A model generated the notes under the pieces. The model worked only from the letters and a program-made list of their open reading frames with translations, was not told where the DNA came from and made no database searches. The position numbers and the translations under genes are program-made. From Mycolicibacterium neworleansense (GTDB lineage: Bacteria > Actinomycetota > Actinomycetes > Mycobacteriales > Mycobacteriaceae): 64,000 bases of DNA. Positions 58,023-64,000 of this stretch are shown here, one piece after another (within the stretch, counting starts at the first letter, position 1; each line of letters begins with the position of its first letter). The DNA lies in the NCBI RefSeq assembly GCF_001245615.1, contig NZ_CWKH01000001.1:372001-436000 (forward strand). Direction: 5' to 3'.

Positions 58023-58937
58023 TCAGACGACCCGCAGCACGGCCTTGCCCGCGACCTTGCGGCCCAACAATGCCTGGGCGGCAGCGGCGGTGTTCTCCCA
58101 CGAGTCCCGCAGACCGATCTGCGGGTCGAGTTCGCCGTCGGCCAGCAAGGTCAGTAGATAGTGGAGATCCTCCTGGAACGGGGCCCGGACGGTGAACGGC
58201 TCCAACCGTTTCCGCCTCCCGGTACGCCTTTCCTCCTCGAAGTTGATCGTGGTCGGCTCGTTGGAGGCCATCCCGATGGACTGCACTGACCCGCCGTCGG
58301 ACACCAGGCTGAATGCTTGGGCCAGGAGTTTCCCGCCGACGTTGTCGAGCACGCCGAACACCGGATCGGTCACCGCGTCGAGCCCGACCACCACTTCGGC
58401 CGCGCCCAATTCCGCCAAGCCTTCGCCGCGCGGCGCGCTGCCGACGGCTGCCACCACGTGGGCGCCCGCTCGGGCAGCCAGCTGCACGGCGAATCGGCCG
58501 ACACCGCCGGACGCACCGGTGATCAACACCCGGCGGCCGACAACCGGGCCGAGTGCCCGCAACGCCTGCAGTGCGGTCACCCCGGCGACCGGCAGCGCGG
58601 CAGCTTCGTCGAATTCGACGAACTCCGGAAGCTCGGCCAGATTGTCGGTGGACACCACGCGCCGTTCGGCCCAGCCGGCCTCACCGCTGAATCCGACCAC
58701 CCGGGCGCCGACCGGTGGTCCTGAGCCGTCAGCTGCGGCCTGAGTGACGATGCCCGCGCTGTCCCAGCCGGGAACTTCGCCTGGACGGCGCATCTGGTCG
58801 ATGAAGTGCAGTTCACCGAAATTCAGCGCGATCGCATGGACGTCGATCAGGGCCTGAGATTCGGCGACCGAAGGCTCGGCCACCTCGTCGAACCGGAGGT
58901 TGGCGGGCGCGTGCGGGTCGTAGACGAGGGCTCGCAT
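58023..58937 (-). CDS. Quinone oxidoreductase-like MDR protein
   Basis: A 304-residue medium-chain dehydrogenase/reductase of the zinc-free quinone oxidoreductase type. The GroES-like half includes GWDSAGIVTQAAADGSGPPVGARVVG; the Rossmann motif is GASGGVGRFAVQLAARAGAHVVA near residue 140. No zinc-ligand cysteines are seen. It would reduce a quinone or enone with NADPH. It is divergent from the methyltransferase and convergent with the DszC-like gene. No operon partner on its strand. Confidence 0.9.
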   Translation of the reverse strand: MRALVYDPHAPANLRFDEVAEPSVAESQALIDVHAIALNFGELHFIDQMRRPGEVPGWDSAGIVTQAAADGSGPPVGARVVGFSGEAGWAERRVVSTDNLAELPEFVEFDEAAALPVAGVTALQALRALGPVVGRRVLITGASGGVGRFAVQLAARAGAHVVAAVGSAPRGEGLAELGAAEVVVGLDAVTDPVFGVLDNVGGKLLAQAFSLVSDGGSVQSIGMASNEPTTINFEEERRTGRRKRLEPFTVRAPFQEDLHYLLTLLADGELDPQIGLRDSWENTAAAAQALLGRKVAGKAVLRVV

Positions 58938-58974
58938 GAACGGGCTAACCCCGAAGGGTCTGCCGCTATTCCCT

Positions 58975-58986
58975 TAAGGTGGCGAC
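58975..58986 (+). promoter_or_regulatory. Predicted -10 box of the methyltransferase gene (leaderless)
   Basis: TAAGGT (58975-58980) is followed by six bases and the GTG at 58987. Confidence 0.4.
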
Positions 58987-59547
58987 GTGAGCGACAAGGA
59001 CCGCATCCGCTGGGACGCGGCCTATGCCGGCCACGAGCCGGATGATGACCTGCCGGCCCTGCCGCAGGTTTTCGACGGCCACGCCGACCAATTCCCGGTG
59101 GCCGGGTCGGCCCTGGACATCGCCTGTGGTCCCGGCCGGGCCACGGTGTGGCTGGCCCTGCGGGGGCTGGACGTGTGGGGGCTCGACATATCCTCCGTGG
59201 CGATCGACCGGGCGAAGCAGTCGGCCATCCGCCACGGGGTGGCCGAGCGTTGCCGCTTTGACGTCGCCGACCTTGACGAAGGCCTACCATCCGGGCCCGC
59301 GGTGGACGTGGTGTTGTGCCATCGTTTTCGCGATCCCGGGCTCTACCCGGCCCTGACCGCCCGGCTGCGCCCCGGCGGTCTGTTGGCCATCTGTGTCCTC
59401 AGCGAGGTCGGCGCGGAGCCGGGCCGGTTCCGGGCCGCTGCGGGCGAACTCGAGGCGGCCTTTGCCGGTCTGGAGGGCCTTGCCGCGGCAGAGGTGAACG
59501 GCCAGGCCTGGCTGGTGGCGCGGGCACCCGCTACCGTGCGGCGTTGA
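58987..59547 (+). CDS. Class I SAM-dependent methyltransferase
   Basis: A 186-residue short methyltransferase. Motif I ALDIACGPGRATVWLALRG is near residue 42, DVWGLDISSVAIDRAK gives the acidic residue for the ribose, and the motif around PAVDVVLCHRFRD supplies motif IV. SAM binding is firm; the acceptor is not known. TehB/thiopurine-methyltransferase-like folds of this length act on small thiol or oxyanion compounds, which may be relevant given the flanking sulfur genes, but no specific motif proves it. Predicted leaderless GTG start. The 3' end overlaps the ANTAR gene by 17 bases. Confidence 0.85.
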   Translation: MSDKDRIRWDAAYAGHEPDDDLPALPQVFDGHADQFPVAGSALDIACGPGRATVWLALRGLDVWGLDISSVAIDRAKQSAIRHGVAERCRFDVADLDEGLPSGPAVDVVLCHRFRDPGLYPALTARLRPGGLLAICVLSEVGAEPGRFRAAAGELEAAFAGLEGLAAAEVNGQAWLVARAPATVRR

Positions 59548-59812
59548 CGGGCACCCGCCGGGCCTGCGCCAGCAGTTCGCCCCACGCGTTGAACGCCTCG
59601 GCGTACTCGGCCGTGCTGCCCGAGCTGCCGCCGGCGAGGTCGACCAATGCCCTTGCGATACTGCCGATTCCGATACCGGTGCGCTGCACCACCCGCACCA
59701 GTTCGGCGAAGGCTTGTTCCGGTGCGCAACCGCGCAAGGCGACCAGAACACCGATCGCCACGTCGATCTTGATGCGTGAAGTGTCGTCTGCCCGGAGGCG
59801 GCTGTAGCTCAT
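59531..59812 (-). CDS. Small ANTAR-domain protein
   Basis: A 93-residue protein whose residues 12-60 (RIKIDVAIGVLVALRGC, then PEQAFAELVRVVQRTGIGIGSIARALVDLA in two parts) follow the ANTAR pattern: the AxG-like turn, the conserved acidic and hydrophobic positions and the final alanine. ANTAR domains bind paired RNA hairpins and cause antitermination, usually under control of a fused sensor. Here the sensor is missing, so it may be constitutive or partner-controlled. It lies 66 bases downstream of the cysteine desulfurase gene on the same strand and may belong to that transcript. Two-hairpin targets were not located. Confidence 0.7.
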   Translation of the reverse strand: MSYSRLRADDTSRIKIDVAIGVLVALRGCAPEQAFAELVRVVQRTGIGIGSIARALVDLAGGSSGSTAEYAEAFNAWGELLAQARRVPVNAAR

Positions 59813-59878
59813 GGATCTGATGGTGCTCGGTGTGCCTTGCCGGATCCAGAGATCGGCGCACGGTGATTGCTTGCGCGG

Positions 59879-61493
59879 CTAGGCGCTGCCCTCGGCGATC
59901 CGGCGCACCGCGTCGATGAACACGTCGACCTCGTCGAACGTGTTGTAGAACGCGAACGACGGCCGCACGGTGGCCTCCAAGCCCAGGCGGCGCAGAATCG
60001 GCTGGGCGCAATGATGCCCGGCCCGCACCGCGATGCCCTCGGCGTTGAGTGCCTTGCCCACTTCCAGTGGCTCATGGCCGGCCAGCACGAACGACAACAC
60101 GCTGGCCTTCTCTTCGGCCGTTCCGACCAGTCGTACTCCCGGGATGGCCGCCAACCGAGGGGTGGCGTACTCCAGCAGAGCATGTTCGTAGGCTGCTATG
60201 CGTTCGATGCCGATGCGCTCCACGTAACGCAGTGCCTCGCCCAGCCCGACCGCATCGGCGATGTTGCCAGTGCCGGCCTCGTACTTGTTCGGCGGTCCCT
60301 GATACAACGACCGGTCGAGGGTGACGTCGGCGATCATGTTGCCGCCGCCCTGCCACGGCGGGGTCTCGGCGAGCACATCCTCGCGGCCGTACAGGGCACC
60401 GATTCCGGTGGGGCCGTAGATCTTGTGCCCGGAGAAGACGAAGAAGTCAGCCCCGAGCTCGGCCACGTCGATCGGGATGTGCGGGATGGACTGGGCGCCG
60501 TCGATCAGCACCCTGGCCCCGTACCGGTGACCGAGTTCGACGATCGTCTTGACCGGGGTGACGGTGCCCAGCGCATTCGACACCTGTGTGGCAGCGACGA
60601 GTTTCGTCCTGGGCCCGAGCAGGTCTTCGAATTCCGACAGCAACAGGTTGCCCGCGTCGTCCACCGGCGCCACCTTCAGCACCGCGCCGGTCTGCTGCGA
60701 GATCAGCTGCCACGGCACGATATTGGCGTGGTGTTCGAGGTGGGTGATGACGATCTCGTCGCCCGGTCCCAGATGCTTGCCTCCCCACGCATAGGCCACC
60801 AGGTTGATCGCCTCGGTGGTGCCGCGGACGAAGATGATCTCCTCGGCCTTCGCTGCGCCGATGAAGCGCCGCACCGATTCGCGTGCGTCCTCGTAGGCAT
60901 CGGTGGCCCGGGCCGCCAGTTCGTGCGCGGCGCGGTGGATGTTGGAGTTCTCATGCGCGTAGAAGTGCGCCAGCCGGTCGATCACCGACTGGGGCTTCTG
61001 GGTGGTGGCCGCGTTGTCGAACCAGATCAGCGGCTTGCCGTTGACAGTCTCCCGCAGGATGGGGAAGTCGGCGCGGATGGCGTTGACATCGAAGATCTCG
61101 TGATGATCTCCGATTACCGGAACCTGTTCGGGTGCAACGGCTTCGGCGGGTGCTCCCAGGAAGTAGTAACCATCGGCACCTTCGGAGGCCGCCGGTTTGC
61201 CCGACCATGCCAGATCCGGCACCGTCGGGACGGCTCCGGGCCATGCGGGTGCCGATCCGCGGGGTGAGGCGGGTGCCGCCGATGGACCTCCTGCCAGCAC
61301 CCCGGGCACGGTGGGCACCAGGCCCGACGGCACCGCGAATGCCTCCAGCCCGCCGATCGGCGCGATCGGACTGGCCGCATTGCCCGGGCCGGATGCTGGT
61401 CGCGTACAGCTGGGTGGCCAGCGCGGCCAGCTCGGCCGCGCTGACCGGAAGATCGCTTTCGGCGTCTACCGATTTGTACTCACTTGTACTCAT
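59879..61493 (-). CDS. Encapsulin cargo cysteine desulfurase (SufS-like, with an apparent frameshift in the N-terminal loading region)
   Basis: This PLP enzyme removes sulfur from L-cysteine as persulfide. ATG 61493 overlaps the encapsulin stop by 14 bases (MSTSEYKSVDAESDLPVSAA...). The frame reads normally to IRPG, then continues in another frame after one extra base near 61382 as NAASPIAPIGGLEAFAVPSG and LVPTVPGVLAGG; without correction only a 484-residue protein from GTG 61333 is made. Corrected length is about 537 residues: a disordered Ala/Pro-rich loading domain (about 160) and a SufS domain with the PLP lysine in FVFSGHKIYGPTGIG and catalytic cysteine in RAGHHCAQP. The enzyme domain is intact. 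Encapsulin, cargo and the ANTAR gene form the minus-strand set. Confidence 0.9.
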
Positions 61494-62403
61494 GGAAGTG
61501 GTCCACTCCGACGTCCTCGAGGACCGCGAGCGCGTCGTCGGTGAGCACGGCCAGTGACGAGTACAGGGTCACCAGGTAGGACGCGATGGCCGACCGGTTG
61601 ATGCCGGTGAACCGCACCGACAGCCCCGGCGCCTGCTCGCCGACCAGTCCCGGCTGGAACAGGCCGACGACGCCCTGGCGCTCTTCACCGGTGCGGACCA
61701 GGATGAACTTGGTCTTGCCGTCGATGACCGGAACCTTGTCCGACGGCACGATCGGGATGCCGCGCCAGGTGATGAACTGGGCGCCGAACAGGCTGACGAC
61801 TGGTGGCGGGACCCCACGGCGAGTGGCCTCGCGACCGAACGCGGCCACGCCGAGGGGATTGGTCAGGAAGAACGCCGGGGTCTTCCAGACCTTGGTGATC
61901 AGCGAATCCAGGTCGTCGGGGGTGGGCGTTCCGCGCAGGGACTGGATGGTCTGCTCCGGCGTCACCTGCGACAGCAGTCCGTACTCGGGGTTGTTGACCA
62001 GTTCGAACTCCTGGCGCTCCTTTATCGTCTCGATCGTCAGGCGCAGCTGCTGGGCGACCTGATCGTGCGGGCTGGAGTACAGGTCCGACACCCGGGTGTG
62101 CACGTCGAGCAGCGTCGAGATCGAGCGCAGCGTGTATTCGCGCGGACTGGTCTCGTAGTCGACGTATGTCTCGGGCAGCGGTTCTTCGGTCCCGGCGCCT
62201 TCCTCCGAGTGGATCGCCACCCGATCGGGGTTGACCACCCGGTTCACCCGGTAGATGCCCGCCTCGACCGGCACCCAGCTCAGCAGGTGCAACAGGAACC
62301 GCGGGGTGATGGTGGACAGCTGGGGAACGGTCTTGGTGGCATTCGCCAGCTGGCGGGCGGCGAGATCGCCGAGTGCCTGCGATTCATTCTGTGCGGACGT
62401 CAC
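61480..62403 (-). CDS. Family 2A encapsulin shell protein (SrpI / major membrane protein I-like)
   Basis: A 307-residue HK97-fold shell protein. It has the length and sequence character of the mycobacterial 35-kDa antigen MMP-I and cyanobacterial SrpI: N-terminal LGDLAARQLANATKTVPQLS, IYRVNRVVNPDRVAIHSEEG, PREYTLRSISTLLDVHTRVS, and the C-terminal FTGINRSAIASYLVTLYSSLAVLTDDALAV in parts. Family 2A encapsulins self-assemble and package a cysteine desulfurase; the desulfurase gene overlaps its 3' end by 14 bases, as expected. GTG start has GGAGGTAGG upstream. A TATCGT -10 box on this strand at 62444-62449 gives a short leader. It is divergent from a poly-cysteine leader gene. Confidence 0.93.
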   Translation of the reverse strand: MTSAQNESQALGDLAARQLANATKTVPQLSTITPRFLLHLLSWVPVEAGIYRVNRVVNPDRVAIHSEEGAGTEEPLPETYVDYETSPREYTLRSISTLLDVHTRVSDLYSSPHDQVAQQLRLTIETIKERQEFELVNNPEYGLLSQVTPEQTIQSLRGTPTPDDLDSLITKVWKTPAFFLTNPLGVAAFGREATRRGVPPPVVSLFGAQFITWRGIPIVPSDKVPVIDGKTKFILVRTGEERQGVVGLFQPGLVGEQAPGLSVRFTGINRSAIASYLVTLYSSLAVLTDDALAVLEDVGVDHFHEYK

Positions 62404-62443
62404 GGGGGCCTACCTCCAAGCGTCAAAGTGGGTGTGGGCGGCA

Positions 62444-62449
62444 ACGATA
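62444..62449 (-). promoter_or_regulatory. Predicted -10 box of the encapsulin operon
   Basis: TATCGT on the minus strand would start the mRNA about 35 bases before the GTG at 62403, leaving room for GGAGG. The intergenic region also holds a widely spaced inverted repeat, GTTCAC (62462-62467) and GTGAAC (62511-62516), a possible regulator site shared with the divergent promoter. Confidence 0.4.
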
Positions 62450-62539
62450 CGGCCGAAACGGGTTCACGACAGTGTTTAGCGCGGGGACGATTCAAACTCG
62501 TCACCGACGTGTGAACTGGGCATTGCTGCCCACTTGCCG

Positions 62540-62545
62540 TATGGT
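62540..62545 (+). promoter_or_regulatory. Predicted -10 box of the poly-cysteine leader gene (leaderless)
   Basis: TATGGT is followed by seven bases and the ATG at 62553. An alternative ATG at 62541 lies within this box, which favours 62553 as the true start. Confidence 0.55.
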
Positions 62546-62552
62546 GGGCCGC

Positions 62553-62618
62553 ATGCAACACGTCGAATCGCTGCGCGTCGCCATCGTGCGCTGCCTCGAC
62601 GTGCGTTGTTGTTGTTGA
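62553..62618 (+). CDS. Leaderless 21-codon poly-cysteine leader peptide (putative cysteine attenuator)
   Basis: The frame encodes MQHVESLRVAIVRCLDVRCC plus a final Cys, ending with three consecutive TGT codons and TGA (62607-62618); a fourth cysteine is codon 14. Rare TGT codons are used in a genome that prefers TGC. Leaderless reading frames ending in Cys runs are reported upstream of sulfur genes in mycobacteria, where ribosome stalling at low cysteine raises downstream expression. Here the base sequence from the last Cys codon on can pair with the ribosome-binding region of the next gene (62614-62624 with 62692-62702), giving a plausible translational switch. Confidence 0.85.
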   Translation: MQHVESLRVAIVRCLDVRCCC

Positions 62619-62702
62619 TTTTCTGACGCCTTCCTCTGCGTCGTCCGCCCGCCTTGCTCGCGGTGCGTTGATGCGCGCGTTCCGGCCTTCAAGAAAGTCA
62701 AC
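62614..62702 (+). promoter_or_regulatory. Ribosome-binding-site-sequestering helix downstream of the leader peptide
   Basis: GTTGATTTTCT (62614-62624) can pair over 11 bases with AGAAAGTCAAC (62692-62702), one G-U wobble, all others Watson-Crick. The right arm covers AAGAAAG, the only purine-rich ribosome-binding candidate for the ATG at 62708. The left arm includes the end of the last Cys codon and the stop codon, so a ribosome stalled on the Cys run would block the helix. A small inner stem GACGC/GCGTC (62625-62629, 62638-62642) lies within the loop. Confidence 0.65.
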
Positions 62703-62707
62703 CCCTC

Positions 62708-64000
62708 ATGTCTGTTCTGTCTGTTGCTGATTCCCGAGCCGAACTCCCACTTGATTCCGAGGAAGTGTCGGGCCCGGTCGCCGTCCGCACCCGGATCCGT
62801 CCCCGTCGGACGAATCCGGCACCGATGACGCGTTACCGCGGCGGGACCTATTCGCACACCGTGGACACCGTGGTGTTCACCGACGGCACTTCGGCGCGCA
62901 CCGATCTGATCAGGCTGAATCCCAACGTCGAGGCCTACTCGCTGGACTTCTCCGGTATCGCGCCCACCCGGCCGTCGCGGTATGAGACCGCCACCTGGTC
63001 AGCGGTGCGCAACCTGCGCTCCCGGTCCTACGAGGCCGAGGTCGACTGGATCGTCCGCAACTCCTTTCCCCGGCTCGGCACCGCCGAACTGAGCCGTCGG
63101 GTGCGCGCTGCCGGAGTGCCGCTGGGCGCGGCCAACCTCGCCGAGCATGAGGCGATCGCGGCGACCCAGGCGGCGATCTGGTTGTTCACCAACGGCCTGG
63201 CGCTCGACAACCGGGCGCGCAACGAACCGGTGAGGGCTTATCCCGATGGCGATGCCATCGTGTTCGAGTTCGACGGAGCTCCCCAATTGGGCGGGTACAC
63301 GGTCGAATTGGAATCGACGGCCGCGGTGTCGTTGGTCCTGCAGAAGTCGCATGACAGCGTGCGATGGGAGGACGTGGCCGCCTCGGGGCTCAACATCGCT
63401 GCCGGCCGCGGCGCCCACCGCAGAACGCTCGGCGTCGGCAGCACCGTGTCCTCGACCCGGCCCGGCCGCGGCCCACAGGGCTACCGCTACTACCGGCTGA
63501 CCGTGCTGGCCGACCGTGACGCACTGGTCCGGATCACCGATATCCAGTTCTGGCTCAACGGTTCTGGCACCTATGCCAACTCCGACCGGGTGGTCCATCT
63601 GTACAACTACCTGACCGCCGGAGCCCGTGCGGCCCGACGCGCCACCACGACCCCCGCCCTGTCGGCCGACGATGCGGTGGTCGAGGACGGACTGGTCGGG
63701 CCGTTCCGGTTGCGGGCCACGGACAGTGCAGCGCTGGCGGTGTCACACGGAGCGGTCGTCGATCGCACCGGCCGGGAACTGACCGGACCGGTGAACCCCG
63801 GTGACGAGTTCTTCCTGCGGGTGTCGGCGGTCGGCCAGGTCACGCTGACCGTCCGCGTCCCGGCCACCCCGGACGGTTTCGGCGGACGTGTGATCACCGG
63901 AATCGCCCAGGACGGCACCAGCGGCCTCACGCCGGTGGTGCTGGTGACCCCGACCCAGCTGGAGCTCGATTTCGACGTCCAGTTCGGTGCCGCCTCGACG
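62708..64000 (+). CDS. TQXA (thioester-domain-like) protein without cysteine (3' end outside window)
   Basis: The frame runs 431 codons to the window edge with no stop. Residues 42-165 match the TQXA/thioester domain: RYRGGTYSHTVDTVVFTDG, EAYSLDFSG, VDWIVRNSFP and the hallmark AIAATQAAIWLFTNG with Gln154. In classical domains a Cys in the YC(I/L)D motif bonds to this Gln; here the position is Ser78, and no cysteine occurs in the visible protein. A beta domain (about 190-300) and an Ig-like segment from VGPFRLRAT (about 330) follow. An in-frame TGA at 62669-62671 excludes an upstream start, and no signal peptide is present, so secretion is doubtful. Expression is probably governed by the poly-Cys leader. 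Confidence 0.8.
   Translation, partial: MSVLSVADSRAELPLDSEEVSGPVAVRTRIRPRRTNPAPMTRYRGGTYSHTVDTVVFTDGTSARTDLIRLNPNVEAYSLDFSGIAPTRPSRYETATWSAVRNLRSRSYEAEVDWIVRNSFPRLGTAELSRRVRAAGVPLGAANLAEHEAIAATQAAIWLFTNGLALDNRARNEPVRAYPDGDAIVFEFDGAPQLGGYTVELESTAAVSLVLQKSHDSVRWEDVAASGLNIAAGRGAHRRTLGVGSTVSSTRPGRGPQGYRYYRLTVLADRDALVRITDIQFWLNGSGTYANSDRVVHLYNYLTAGARAARRATTTPALSADDAVVEDGLVGPFRLRATDSAALAVSHGAVVDRTGRELTGPVNPGDEFFLRVSAVGQVTLTVRVPATPDGFGGRVITGIAQDGTSGLTPVVLVTPTQLELDFDVQFGAAST

Noticed and set aside
61333..61333. GTG 61333 as the natural start of the cysteine desulfurase
   Set aside because: It leaves the encapsulin-overlapping ATG and a convincing cargo-domain N-terminus unused; a one-base frameshift explains both parts better.

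Overview
The window is high-GC actinobacterial DNA whose gene order and protein sequences point to a mycobacterium, most likely a fast-growing Mycolicibacterium. From memory, the order valS-folC-ndk-rne-rplU-rpmA-obgE-proB-nadE-rbsK-proA-moxR-nadD-rsfS-gpgP-octT-degV-comEA-comEC-holA-rpsT-...-lepA is the inverted order of the M. tuberculosis Rv2449c to Rv2404c region. Lineage-specific insertions break it: a TetR/P450 pair, a Sir2/isochorismatase pair, a large secreted hydrolase, a dehydrogenase and slipin where eis would be expected, a MarR module, and a B12-riboswitch transporter. Many genes start on an ATG or GTG placed 6-8 nt after a TANNNT -10 box, which is the leaderless-mRNA pattern typical of mycobacteria. 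The species is not identified.

Region by region. 1-13.7 kb: the 3' part of an enoyl reductase-like gene, a DUF937 protein, valS, folC, a DUF4233 membrane protein, ndk, rne with a long leader, rplU-rpmA, obgE and proB, all on the + strand. 13.7-23.8 kb: TetR and P450 in divergent orientation around a shared palindrome, a sirtuin with an isochorismatase (minus), NAD synthetase (+), a secreted S15-type hydrolase (+), then enoyl-CoA hydratase and ribokinase (minus). 23.8-30.8 kb: proA, MoxR and VWA proteins, nadD-rsfS-gpgP-octT (NAD synthesis, ribosome silencing and methylglucose lipopolysaccharide steps), and DegV. 30.8-43.9 kb: an amine-dehydrogenase-like reductase (minus), a slipin, comEA-comEC-holA, rpsT (minus), the ATP-grasp/alpha-E/transglutaminase cassette, a MarR regulator facing a membrane protein plus F420-type oxidoreductase, a metallo-beta-lactamase fold protein and a CBS protein. 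43.9-51.4 kb: an acetyltransferase, a small membrane protein, a cobalamin riboswitch driving a four-gene importer with two tandem binding lipoproteins, an Rv2405-like PemK-fold protein and lepA.

51.5-64 kb is the most distinctive part and looks like a sulfur island. It starts with two flavin-dependent monooxygenases of the NtaA/SnaA/DszA type, an APC permease, a double-GNAT acetyltransferase and a DszC-like acyl-CoA dehydrogenase-fold enzyme, a set typical of organosulfur scavenging. Beyond a quinone oxidoreductase and a methyltransferase there is, on the minus strand, a family 2A encapsulin shell gene overlapping its cargo cysteine desulfurase, followed by a small ANTAR-domain RNA-binding regulator. 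The desulfurase reading frame is broken once in its cargo-loading region.

Divergent from the encapsulin is a 21-codon leaderless reading frame ending Cys-Cys-Cys-stop. The RNA just after its Cys codons can form an 11-bp helix with the ribosome-binding region of the next gene. That next gene encodes a TQXA (thioester-domain) protein that runs off the window. In the visible 431 residues it contains no cysteine at all, has serine where the thioester cysteine should be, and has no signal peptide. The combination of cysteine-sensing leader, cysteine-free thioester-like protein and encapsulated cysteine desulfurase is the best candidate here for an undescribed system. No tRNA, rRNA, CRISPR array, insertion sequence or prophage was seen.
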